A stretch of DNA of 64,000 nt from Merluccius polli (Eukaryota > Chordata > Actinopteri > Gadiformes > Merlucciidae). The notes beneath the pieces are model-generated. The model made no database searches. It worked only from the letters and a program-made list of their open reading frames with translations, and was not told the origin of the DNA. This document shows positions 1 through 12,157 of the stretch, in pieces. Each line of letters begins with the position of its first letter. Position 1 is the first letter of the stretch. Both the position numbers and the translations under genes were made by a program. Where the stretch lies: assembly GCA_030340625.1 (NCBI GenBank), contig JAOPHQ010002316.1, positions 88,501-152,500 of the forward strand, written 5' to 3'.

Positions 1-318
1 TGGGTATAGTTGGATATAACTGCTGGAGTCGAGGTAGGGCGGGGTAATGTGATTTGATGTGATTTTTCAGTATTCGATGGGTTGTTATCTAAATATCAAG
101 TCACTTGTATAGTTAAAATAAAAATATATATATATTATTGTGCAGTAGAGGAAGTTATGTTGATAATAACATCACAGTGGCACTAGCTGCAGTGAAAAAG
201 TCCCTAGTTAATTTCACAGTGTCTTTAAAGTGGCCATAGCGACTAGAAACAACAAGTGCCGTCCATTAGTGTGACAGCCGGTCCTGCTTTAAACTGGTAT
301 TTGCTGTAACTGTCCCAG

Positions 319-2002
319 ATGTCCAAATCGGCACCACCTCCAGGGTTTACCCTGAACATCAACGATCCTCAGATCCAAGAAGCCGCCATTCGCATCCAGG
401 CATCGTACCGCGGCCACAGGTAGACGTTTTACTGTCCTGTTTTGAATTGTAGCCTAGATTATCATTTTCATGTCCCTTGCCTAGTGATCACTACTGCTTT
501 TCTTTTCTATTCCATTACTTACCACCTCATTGCATCCCATCCCTGCTCCCCAGATCCCGCAAGGAGCTCCGGGAGAAGGGCCCTCCCAGGATCCTCCAGG
601 ACCTGAAGGACGTGGTCCTCCTGGAGGGCAGCGCCGCCAAGCTGGTGTGTCGGGTCAGCGCCTTCCCCGACCCCTTCATCGTCTGGTCCAAGAACGGCCA
701 GCAGCTCAAGGACGGGCCCAAGTACCGCTACGTCTTCGAGGACCCCGACGTGGTGGCGCTGGTGGTGCGGGACGGGCTCCTGGACGATCTGGGGAGATAC
801 ACGGTCACCATCAAGAACCCCTTCGGACAGACCTCGGGGTCGGCTTGCATCCTGGTGGAGGGTGGGTAGAGATCAGTTCATATGTGGTCTTTTTCACCTA
901 GAGCGGCCGTCTTGGTCCTAAGCACTAGCTAGGTGGGGGAACTGAACGTGGAAGATATAACCAAGATGGCCCCTAGGCGAATAAGGCCCATAGGCCATGG
1001 AAGTTGGCCTGTTTGGTAAATACTCTAGTCCAAACCCTAATGTCTACCTATAGGCATCCTTGAGGGAGTTGCGCTAACCCCTACCTGCTGCTTAATGCTT
1101 GAATCGGAGTGTCTGCTAAATGGTCTTGGGTTCGGTGGACTCAAAACGTTTTTACCAAATGTATTTTTTATAGGACCCTACACTGAAATAATTTAATCTA
1201 ATCCAATGTAAACGAGTCTAGTCTATTAATCTGAGCCCTATATCATAGCAATCAGACCTCCCCATGTGAAGTGTCGAAACATTTCACATCTTAGAGCCAT
1301 GACCCCCAACCCCCAACCGTGTTTTCCCTCCAGCCCCGGCTAAGGTATCCAAAGGGCCCGGCAACGTGGCAGCCAAGAAGGGAGCGACGGTGGTGCTGAA
1401 GGCAGAGATCAGCGGGGAGCCGCCCCCCGACGTCGCCTGGCTCAAAGATGGAGACGACATCGAGGAAGATGACAGGTGAAGAAATATGGACCGTGTGAAA
1501 TATTGTCATGAGGAAAGCAGGATCCCTAATTATTATTTTTTGTATATTAAGTGTTTATAGTGTGTTAGTGTTAATATTTTTTGCCTTTTCACAGCATTTA
1601 AGACAAAAGTAGGCTATATGCCAGTCTATCACATTAAAACTTAACCTTCAAAATAAATGAATTAATTAGCAATTGTTAAAAAAAATATATATTTTTTTAC
1701 AGAACCAGCATTAACGTAGTCTGTATTATTCATATTAGGTAAGAAAGCAGTTGTGTATTGTCTTTACGCAATAAAACTAGGTCTACTAGTAACACCCTTT
1801 AAGGACAGCACAATATCAAGAGTGTCTTTTTTTGTCTTCACTGTTGACCGTTGTTTTTTCCAGGGTATTTTATGATATTGAAGATACCAACACCATCTTG
1901 ACCATCAAGAGCGCCAGGGCGTCAGACGCCGGCAAGTATGAGGTGTTTGTGGAGAACAGTCTGGGGACAGACCAGTCCTTCGCCCGTGTCTCCCTCCTCT
2001 GA
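319..2002 (+). CDS. spegnb: SPEG neighbor protein (IQ motif plus two Ig domains)
   Basis: Four exons join in frame: 319-419, 554-861, 1334-1475 and 1864-2002 (TGA at 2000-2002), giving 229 residues, close to the mammalian protein as I recall it (about 238). Phases are 2, 1, 2 and every junction is GT-AG. Exon 1 starts MSKSAPPPGFTLNI and carries an IQ-like stretch (AAIRIQASYRGHR), the usual calmodulin-binding form. Ig domain 1 (exon 2) has VCRVSAF, FIVWSKNG and LGRYTV, but lacks the second cysteine. Ig domain 2 (exons 3-4) has VAWLKDGDD and DAGKYEV, in the I-set style of titin, SPEG and obscurin. The family is muscle-associated and its molecular role is poorly known. Neighbours ctdsp1 and obsl1 fit the 2q35 region in human, where SPEGNB lies beside SPEG. 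speg itself is not in this window. No frameshift or stop was seen. Confidence 0.88.
1020..1145 (+). mobile_element. SINE remnant in spegnb intron 2
   Basis: Contains TAGGCATCCTTGAGGGAG, CTAACCCCTACCTGCTGCTT and GAGTGTCTGCTAAATGG, the body and tail of the same SINE family found elsewhere in the window. The tRNA-like head is lost. Confidence 0.55.
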
Positions 2003-2131
2003 CACCCATCTCCTCAGTCCATCAAAGCTTTTGTGCCTTAACGTTAAGCTTTCACACCTTATTGCAAAGCTACAGCCAATGTGAGTGCCGTGTTCAAAGA
2101 TGTACATAACTTAAAAATGTGTCAACTGCAG

Positions 2132-2137
2132 AATAAA
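2132..2137 (+). terminator. poly(A) signal of spegnb
   Basis: AATAAA lies 130 bp after the spegnb stop codon, followed by a T/G-rich stretch. This fits a short 3' UTR. Confidence 0.6.
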
Positions 2138-2735
2138 GAGCAATTTTATTAATGGGATTGTCTGTAATGTGTCTTCGATGAACATTGTGCAGTTTGAGCA
2201 GGTTAGTTTAGTTGTAGACTGTAGTCAAGGCTATATTATAACACACATCTTACATATTCTGTTGTGCTTTAAAACAAAATGCACAGTCTACTGTAGACCA
2301 AATCATTATAATCTTAATTGATCACATTAAAACTGCATGTAGCGTAGCCTATGCATTTGCAATATTTTTATTTTGAATTATGTTTTTTATTTTTGTGCTG
2401 AATCAATCATCCACGGGCTGTGCCTCCTTGTTAATGCCCACCTGTGAATTATAAACACCTTTTAAATGACCCCGTGAACTACTAAGGGACGACCTGCAGG
2501 TGGCTCCGCAACGTCGGAGTCCGCACTTTGCATACGGTCCCTAACTTCCCCTTTTTTTTTTTTTTTTTTTGCACCGTCGGTTTCAAGGCGGCCCGCCGTC
2601 ACCCTTCAAAGTTTGGACTTGGGACAAACTTTCTGAAGCACGTTTTAAAAAAAACCGCGTCATTTCGTGCGTTTTTTTACGCGTTTTTTCGGAAAAAAGT
2701 ATCTTTCTAAGCGCAATAACGACAACAACAACAAC

Positions 2736-2780
<45 letters not shown>

Positions 2781-3330
2781 CCAACACTTGAACGCGTATC
2801 TGTGCAAATGCATTCACGCATGAATAACTGAACCCCCCCCCCTCCCCCATAAAAAAACGTAAATCCTGCGATACAAACGCAAATCAACCGATATCTGCGC
2901 CGTAATAACACGCACGAGCCGGCGCCGCCTCGCGCGCCCTGCTTTAAATGACGGGGGGACGCCTTGAAACCGTGAAGTCGCATGTTTCGGCGAAAACGGC
3001 CGAAGTTGGACGAAGTTAGCGAAAGTTAACGTAAACACCCCCCCCCCCCCCCAGCCCCGTCCCGCACGAAAAAACAATGCCATTCATCCGCATAGGTTAA
3101 CGTATTTTTTTAACGTCTTTCTCACACACGCACACGCAATACGCGCGTCCGTAGCGAGATATAAACACTTCGTGCGCGTTCGTGTTCAGCCATAAACTCC
3201 TCCATCACTATTTCATTACGAGTATTGCCGTTGTTTCTGGATTGAGAAGGAGGAGGCGGGGGAGGAGGCGAGGGGGGGAGGGAGGGAGGAGAGAGAGGAG
3301 GGGGGGGGGAGGAGGAGAGATTTGACTTGA
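2138..3330 (+). promoter_or_regulatory. Intergenic region and probable CpG-rich ctdsp1 promoter
   Basis: No gene is visible between spegnb and ctdsp1. The segment from about 2490 is rich in CpG and ends in a purine-rich (GGA)n tract just before the ctdsp1 start codon, as expected for a CpG-island promoter without a clear TATA box. It also holds a T run (about 2551-2570) and an (AAT)n microsatellite (about 2735-2779). The exact transcription start cannot be placed by eye. Confidence 0.4.
2735..2779. repeat. (AAT)n microsatellite
   Basis: About fifteen AAT/ACA units run without interruption. The poly-Ile and poly-Leu reading frames over it are artefacts of the repeat. Confidence 0.9.
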
Positions 3331-3478
3331 ATGGCGGACGTGATGGACCACCGCTCGCCGTCGTCCATAATCACGCAAGTGGCGCGAAACCAGGAGGAGG
3401 AAGAAGGAGAAGAAGAAGAAGAGGACGGAGGAGAAGGAGGAGGAGGTGGAGGAGGAGAGGCGCCATGTCCAGAAGAAG
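3331..3478 (+). CDS. ctdsp1: ctdsp1 exon 1 (shared first exon, phase 1 donor)
   Basis: The ATG opens [17 protein letters not shown], matching the N-terminal IITQ block of the SCP family. It continues into Glu and Gly runs and ends PCPEE plus one base before a perfect donor (AAG then GTGAGT). The phase 1 end lets it join either exon 2 or the 2.66-kb exon at 12454 in frame. Confidence 0.9.
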
Positions 3479-6400
3479 GTGAGTTTGGAGAAAGTTTCGG
3501 AGAGGAGGAAATGGCCAAGCCGACCCGTGCCTCCCCCCCTAACAACGTCTCTTCCTGGGCTTTTCCTCCCGAACCGGGTCCAGCGTCCAGGACCGGGTCC
3601 GGGACCCGGACGAGGTCTTCACCCCCCCTGGTCTACTTTTAGGGACTTTGCTAAGAGTTTTTAGGCGAGGCGGGTTTAGGCCCCAGGTCCGGACCCGGTC
3701 CACGGCGGTAACCACCAGTACCTAAACTAAACCCTGCTCCTTGACGAGCCTGCACCCTCCAGAACCAGCACCACCCTGCAGGGTGGAGGAGTCTGGTTCA
3801 CGGAGAGCTGCCATTGTGTTTCTGTTAAAGGACTTTTTCGGGAGTTTTAATCGCGATAGGGGAATCGATATTGATTTATATGCGGAGGGGAGGGGTGGGG
3901 GAGCGGGGGTGGGGGGCGTGGCCTCCGAGCCGTGCGTGGTGACGTAGCGCCTCTGCGTCAGTGTCAGTGGCAGCGGGGGCGGGGGGGAGGCTGGTTTCTT
4001 TATCATGCGCTGGATTAAATGGGTTTATTATTTGTGACATTATAAAACAGGATGATAAGGAAGGAGGTTGTGAATAGGTCTCTCTTCCCCCCTCCACTTT
4101 AAAACTTAATCTTTGTACATTTGTGATAAGACATGGAAACAATATGTGTTTTTAATGAGATTGCCTATTAAAATGTTTTATCAAGCACATTGCAAATTGC
4201 TATATAAAGTTAATCAAAGTTTATATCAACTTGCCATTTTTAATAGGCCTAATGTCGCGTCTTAGCAGTGAAGCCCACAGATGGCCAGGATTCACTAGTG
4301 TAAGTGAAGTGAAGACCCTGTCCGCTTAAATCCTCTGGGTTGCCATCAGCTTAAGGAGGCTCCCTCGGGATTCATCCCTGTCTGAGCGTGCCCATTGTTT
4401 AAAGAGGCTGTGAAGTTCATTGGCGCTGTTTAAAAGTAATCTTTGAGCCTAATACCTGCATACTCATGACTGATATGCTTGTGTCCCATTGTAAAGTGCC
4501 AAGAAATGATGTTTTTAGGCTTCCAGGCGGTGTTATTGATTATCTTCTTACCTGGTTCATCCTCAACATTATTTTAGCAATACCTGTTTAACAGGTAAGC
4601 GTTGCCTTGCCATGTCCAGCTCAGCAGGCCTGATCAGAACCACGATGTCAGCGGTCTACACTTTGGGTATAATAGAAGTTACCTAAGTTAGACCCGGTTT
4701 ATAAATACAGTGGGTGGGTTCCCTAGCACCTGTAAGGTCTTGCTTTAAACCTTCCCTACATTGATTTTAAGCAGAACAAGAAATGGAAACAAAAATCCAT
4801 ATTATAGGGACCTATGGATATGCTCAGCAGGTGGCAGTGCAGGACAGGTCGATCAGACTGCAACGTCTCCAGCTACCTCTCTCATGTTACTTCCTCCTAG
4901 CCAACAGTCATGAGCCACGAACATGGCTGCCCTCCAGAAGTCAGGCGCCCATGGAGTTATGAAGAGATGGCACAAGACACAATATCGCCTGGGTGGAACG
5001 ATACAGTAATCTTGAAAGTGGTGGGGCGGGGCAAACATTGGTATATGCACAGATTACAAATCTCTCCCATTAAAAAAAAAACCCGGCCTTGGGTCCCACC
5101 TTGGCTGTTTTTGAAGCCATTTTCTCGGGCAAACGGTTGGATAAAACATCGGCTCCCTCTCCTTCAATACTGATGATGAAAGCATCTGATAAATAGGTGT
5201 TTTTAACTGGCCCCTTTTATATTGTGGCAGCAAGCCTTAAGCAGGTGTTACATGTTATGACCGAAATGTTATAGATCCACTATTGTAGACGGTCACAGTT
5301 AAACGTCTATCTCACGATACACTTTCTTTATACCCAAGGGTGAAACTGGGTTGACCACCTATGTGCACAGTAGGGCCTTCACACTTCAGTAGGCAATGCT
5401 ATCAGTGTGTCTTAATCTGAAAGTGATGGTCCTAGATAAAGTTATAACGAGTTATAACAAGTTATAACGGCTTAACAGCATAACTGCTGGGACCGTGACT
5501 ATACCAACATTTGGTCACCTGAGATTATTTGTCGAAGACCCGTTTATTGTGTAGCGTCTTCGACGGCATTAGCAACATATTTTCCTATCCCAGGTGTGGC
5601 CATGGACTGTCAGCTTGTGGCACCTTCAAACCGCCGCATGGCACTTGGTAGCGGGTGAGAAGAAAGTCGTTAGCATGTTACACCGGATCGGTGTCAAAGT
5701 CGTGTCAAAAGTCGGTAGCGGTAGGCCTCAGTCTTGGTGCGTCTGGATAGGAATAGATCTGAACCTTGTAAAGACGGATGCCTCTGCTCGCTGAGCGAGA
5801 CCCAGATTAGCCCCCTTTCCAACCAAGCCGGCTGAAAACATGCTGACGGCCGGCTGGGTTTGTCGGTGCCCCTTGGGGGAAGTTGTTAACTCATTATCAC
5901 TGTCTTGGCCTTTGGGGAAACTATGTGCACGGTCTTAGCCTTTGGAAAAACGATGTGTGAAAAAATACGACAAGGTCAGTACTGATGCTAGGGGTGGGAC
6001 AATAAGTTCATGCCATGATTATCCTGGCCCAAACAATCCAGATTTACATTTTGATCCTGATTTAAATAAAAAAATAAAGGGTGTGTAGTGCTTTTGACTA
6101 TTTGTCTTTATTTCAATGGCATTGGCAAATACAAGGCACAAATCTAAATATTTCAATACCATCTTAATAGACTGGTTTCGAATAGGGTTCGACCAGTATT
6201 GGTTAGGGGCCGATACTGATGTTTCATTGACTGAGGCTGCTGATATACCGTTACAATTATGCCAAATAAAAAGTTAATGATGATTCTGTCATTTAATTGA
6301 AGAACTCACTTGACTTTATTAAAAAAAAACAATTGTTTTTCAAAACAAATACATGAAAGTAATAGTAAAATTATGGATGAATTGGAATTCATTCATGATA

Positions 6401-9400
6401 AGGATCGTTTAGAAAACCTTTCATTTGATAATTTCAAACCATCACATATATTCCTCTGGGAGTGGGACCGCAACATATGAAATTGTCTGCTGTCAAAACA
6501 TTGCGATTGTGTCCGCTGTTAAAATATCTTGTATATTACATATAGGGGCTTGAGGTTGTATGTATAACACTAGTTTGATCTTTGTTGTGGTCGACAACAG
6601 CAACAAACTTTACTGCTCAAATAACTGCGACACTTGACCAGTACATCAGTTGTAGACAGGGGTTGAAATAAGGCTGTTTTACTCGCCAAATGCGAGTAAT
6701 TTTTGTATTTGTCGAGTAATTTATGAAGACCACTCGCCACTCTGGCGAGTAATCTAAAAATTCGGCGCGATTGCCGCGGACCCGCTAGCCGCGGACCCGA
6801 CCGCGCAGCACCCACCGCCGTCTACAATCGCGCAGCTCCCCCCGCTTCAACAATCGCGTAGCACCCCCCCCCCCCCCGGTCAACAATCGCTCAGCGATTG
6901 CCGCGGACCCGCCAGCAACGGACGCCAGCAACGGACCCGCTAGCCGCGGACCCGACCGCGCAGCACCCACCGCCGTCTACAATCGCGCGGCTCCCCCCGC
7001 TTCAACAATCGCGTAGGGGACACACTCATTCACACACTCATTCACTCCCCCCCCCCCCCCCCCCCCCTCCCGTCAACAATCGCGCAGCGCCCCTATTTTT
7101 GTCTGGTACAAAATCTGTTTGTCTAGTAAAAATGGTCATCTACTCGCCAGTTGTCTGGTAAGCCAAAATTTTAGTTTCAACCCCTGGTTGTAGATATGGT
7201 CTTAATGTGTTTGAGCCGTAGTATTAATTAGTAAGTATCGGCAACTCTGCAGGTATCCAAAAGCGAATGTGTTTGTAGGCAGGCCTGTGTCCTTAAGAAA
7301 TACCGAGGTCAGAAACATGATATCAAGTGGACAATTTGAGGGCAAGAAGTGTATGAAATCACTTTGGAACATGTGTTGGTGAGCAGCAGCCTATCATGAA
7401 GCAGTCAATGAAAATTAATGTTGGCATGTTCAAATAAAATCAAGGTAAATATTTAAGGACATTTTTAAAAATAAGGTAGAGAACCAATCATTTCCAAAAT
7501 GTAGTTTTGATTGAAGGTGTCTTTTTTCATTTTCTTGAAGAAAATAATCAAAGGATTTTTGGATCAGCCTACCTGTGGCTGTAATTGGATAGCCTGCTAA
7601 ATCACTTGAGTTGGAAGATTCATGTGATGCCATACTGAATATAGGTGAATTAACATTTGCCTCAGGCACACACATCTAAGATCAGAACAGGTCAAGGGTC
7701 CTTGATTTAGCCCACTATCATGGTTACGTGTTCGTTACTATATGTCGTGATCCTTTTTATAGGGCGTTTCCTAGTGGGTTTCATAGTTTTATAAAGTAGT
7801 AGTATACTAGTCTAAAAGTAGGAAAACAGTCAACATTTTGCAGATTTCATTCTATAAGGGCTAGGGCTGCAACTACTGATTTATTATTATTTTTTTTTTC
7901 TAACAATTAGGGACACTAACGATGAATCGACGCTTGATTAATTGGTCGTTAAGAATTTGATCGAACACGTGAAATGTAATCGATCTGCTAGTTGTGTTTC
8001 AATGACTGTGATTCGCAAACAGAGGGCGCAATATCATTATTTTATGGCGAGGCGGCCATCTCGGGGTCTAGAAGAAGAGAGCGGCAACTTAGGAAAATGA
8101 AGCGGGCGAAGCAAAGTATTGTGTGGGAGTCTGGAAAGTCAACGTGGGGAGATTCCCCAGACTGGCAAAGTTGGCACACCAGTACCTCTGCATACCTGCA
8201 GCATCAGTACCATCCCAGCAAGTGTTTTCAGCCGCTGGACTGATTGTGACCAGGCTGCGCTCCCATGTCGTCATGCTAAGCGTTTAACCAACTACTATTT
8301 CTGGTGCCGACTACCAAGCGCAGCAACGACAAGTCGCGAACATCCCTACACCCTACTCCGTTTCCCCCTGAACTCTGAACAGATTTACAATGTTTTGGTT
8401 CATGTGACATCCAGAGAAAAACAAACCAAGTTTAACCTTAGAAACCAGATGGGTCTCATACAAAACGGCCATCTGAGTACAGCATGGAGAAACTGCTTTG
8501 AACAGCAATCCAAACCGAACAGATCCACCCAAGGAGCTGCTGCTAGCATCAACAAAAGAGATGAAGGGAACCAGGAAGACCCTTCAGCAGACACTTTAAT
8601 CCAAAGCAACTTGCTGTGAATTTTAGATGCAGGTCACTGAGGAGCAGGAAGCTTTCAGCTGAACACCCATTCACCACTAGACCATCCTGGCCACTGGCAC
8701 TGCAGCAGGCCAGTCATCTTTTCATTGCACACACTGACAGACAGACGCATAGAATATCACTCTGGGAGCCTGACCATCTAACATTATCTAGCAGTATGTA
8801 ATGTAATGCAGAGACGAACATCATACCCTGAGCGCTCGAGGCTGACATCATCCCTCTATGTGTAAGCGTACACCTTGGGAGCCTTAATTGATGTGGTTTT
8901 GGTCCGGGAGCTGGTGGCACATGTGCGGTTGGATCAACACAAGGCATTGCGGTTTCCCCCCTGCGGGTACTAGGTAACACAAAAAAGTATTTGTTTGTGT
9001 CTCCGTTTATGGCCTTGTATAATAAGTACACAAGTCTAAATATATATATATATACAGCCACGAGCCCACAACACACTCGCGCGCGTTCCCTCACACACTT
9101 GGACACACAACCATCACTGAGCGCTGTCAGTGGACACCTCTCTATTTCCGTCCCACGGATGTGAAATATCAGCGAGGGGCTGCGTGTTGTTTTCTAACAC
9201 TTATTAGCATCACCTGCCTCGTTCCTTCACACGTATTTTCACACAGGACCTTTCGGACTCTGGGGCGGAACCACTGGTATGCCTTGACAAGCGCGTACCC
9301 GGGTCTCCGCAGACCTTGTCCCAGGACCACTCTGATCCCCCCTCCTTGCTGAAAGACGGCATTGAGCTTAACGGCTCTCGTCAGCGAAAAGTGGGTCAAA

Positions 9401-12097
9401 TTCATGCGAGTGATGACCTTAGATGTCAATTACAGCGATTTGTATCAGGTTTATTTTAAGGGACAGGATAGTGTCATTGTGAGGGTGTTCTACTACCAGC
9501 CGCGAGGTTGTGGGTTCAATCCCAATGTCCGCAAGAGGCCTAACACCGGCCTGCTTCTATTGACCTGTATCTGAATGTGAAAAGTCGCTTTGGAGTCTGC
9601 TGAATGGCTAAATGGCCGTAGTAAATAGTATTTTTGATGGAATCAGAGGAAACATATTGTGATGATTATATATATAACGTGGCAACTGTGAAATGAGCGC
9701 AGTGTTTTTGGCTGGTTTTGTTGCTTAGTCATCAACAGAATCAAGTTAATTTGTTGAGAAAGTAGCCTTTGTCAGATTCAGGAACCCAAGCATTTTTAAG
9801 GGTTAGGGTTAGGTTGGGTATGCCTATGTCTGGTACAATACCCTGTACACCATTTACTGTACTCCGAGCCCAGACATCAGGGCCACAATTGGCTTCATGC
9901 TGAGAGGAGTGGTTTATACTTGACCTGAGTGGTGCGCGCCGCTAATCCACAATGTTGACAGTTCTGACCGGCCATCGGGCCCCAGCTAATTTGTCTGAGA
10001 CTTTTCTTTGTGAGGACCGGCTCTCAACACCCTCCCGCGCCCCCCCCCCCCCCCCCCCCCCCCCCCGTCAAATGATGGGGTGTTTTCTACGTCCCCAGGT
10101 TGGTGCCAAGGGACGTCAACTTCGCCTGTGTTATTTATCATGGGAGGCATGTGGGAAGATTCCTCATCACGTCAAACGACGTCTTCATTTGACTAGTTGT
10201 AGTCACAGATGTAAACAAATGTAATGTGTGTTTCAAAATTTGAATGTTTTTTTAGAATTTGACATTTTTCTTCAATTCTATTCTTGGCATCTACAGTGGT
10301 ATATATTCCTTCATCCGATTGTTTAGCACAAGCAGTATTGTTTATTTTTTTATTGATTTTCCAATTTAAATGACAAATATGTTAAACAATCTATAAATTA
10401 TCTGCTTACTCTTTAAAAAAAAAAAGAAAGCGCCTTGCAGCGTAGTGATGACATCGGATTGAGCAATTTAGCCTAATGTAAAATGAACAATAATAGTCAA
10501 ATAAATAAATAAACAACAAAGGCCATACTCAATAACATTAATTTAAAGTAGACAAATACAGAGGAATGGCAACTGGTAGAGACCACATCAATTATTATGT
10601 AAGACATTAGCATGAAGAAACGCTCATGTTTTCGCCATGTTCTGCTATTCTGGTAAGTAACACACGTGTGCGTTATGCAACTTGTTTCAGATATATTATT
10701 ACAGCACGCTGTCATCCAGGTATGAACATATATTTTCATGTTCCTCATGTTCTCCATTTCTGTCTGCACTCTCTCCCTCTCCCATCTCCATCTCTCTACC
10801 GCTGTCTCTCTCTCTGTCTCTCTCTCTCTCTTTCTGTGTCTCCTTCTCAGGCACTGTTGCCGTCTCTTCGTCGAAGAAGAAGTCCAGGAGTCGTGGTATC
10901 TTCCGTAGTCTCTTCTGCTGTCTCTGTAGCAGAGAAGCCGATTCACCGCCGGTTAACAACAACGCCCCCCTATTGGTGGAGGAAAACGGGACCCTTACAA
11001 AAGTAAGCGTCTGTGTAGTGGCTAGAGTTCGACTGGGGTTTGACTCCCGGCCGAAAGGTACTGGGTTCGATCCCAAATAGTTCACAGACTACCTGTAAGC
11101 GTCCTTGAGAACGAGGCCCTAACCTCTACTGGCCCTTGGTGACATGCAGCTGAATTCACCGACAGTCGCTTTGGATAAAATTGACTGCTAAATGACTGAC
11201 TCTCTCTCTTGCTGCCTCTCTCATGTTTCAATACATCATGTCTCTTTTTCTTGACTCCCTGTGGCTTTCCCCTCCCAAGGGACACGTAGCCCATATGATT
11301 GATGGTCACATGATCAACAACACATGTTTCCTTGGCAAAAAGTCCTTTCATGTTTACAGAGTATCTCTGCTGACTGGGGGCAGATATTGCGTTTCACCGA
11401 TGAAAAGTACTCCATGTCATCCGTCAAGCCGAGCGTGATTCTCTAGCCGGTTTTGGTTGGTAGGGGGTCGAGTTTAGAGAAATGGGCATCGGACCGGAGT
11501 TTGCTGAGAATGTGCCACTGAGCAAGGCAGCTAACGCTCCCCAACGTGCTTCACGGTTTAACATAGTTGGACAAGGCCAGGAACGGGGGTTCAAATGTTT
11601 GTGTTAATTTTGCTGAGGGTAGCTTTGTTCTTCTGCCAAACCTGTTGTCCTGTAGAAGTCATAGGTAAGAAACAAGTCCTATGTAAGAAATGTAAATAAT
11701 CACTGGCAAGTTGTAACACAACTAAATACTAATGGGATTAAAAAGGTTTACACATCTAGCCCTCGTAAAACCATTTAGTCTGGTGGAGTAATAACCCTGC
11801 GTTCATGGAAAACACGGCCTATTAGCAACAGTGAACAGGGGGGATCAAGTGGTAAAGACTGGCTCAGGTGTCCGGTTCAGATTTATGCCTTACTTCAGCT
11901 TTTTATAGAGATTTGATATTCCAAGAGTTATTTGTCACGTCTCCCCAAGCCCCCAAAATAAATAGCATGGTCTCCCACTGGAGGGCTGGGGGGGGGGGGT
12001 GGGGGGGGGGGAGGGAGGGGAGTCAAGTGGTGTTAGCCGGCAGTGTTGGTTGTGACCCCTCACCACCAATCACCCTCCCCCCTACCAGCTCCGTCAT

Positions 12098-12157
<60 letters not shown>

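Larger units (their letters stand above)
3479..10850 (+). other. ctdsp1 intron 1 (7.4 kb), repeats only
   Basis: No coding exon was recognised. The intron contains a small hAT element (6657-7186), a degraded hAT transposase piece (about 7866-8282), a tRNA-derived SINE (about 9455-9625), a C run (about 10036-10066), and other degenerate repeats such as the AGGGGTGGGAC type at about 5990. It ends in a long CT-rich tract before exon 2. Confidence 0.6.

Noticed and set aside
2569..2983. Poly-Ile and poly-Leu frames near the (AAT)n repeat
   Set aside because: Artefact of the microsatellite in the ctdsp1 upstream region.
8119..8619. 166-residue plus-strand frame as a gene
   Set aside because: It begins at a non-ATG codon and reads the hAT remnant out of its original frame; the transposase similarity is in another frame.
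9500..9530. Isolated tRNA genes at B-box-like GGTTCRAnnC sites (also 11050, 37790, 57990, 58650)
   Set aside because: Each lacks a complete cloverleaf and is followed by the same non-tRNA body and tail, so they are SINEs.
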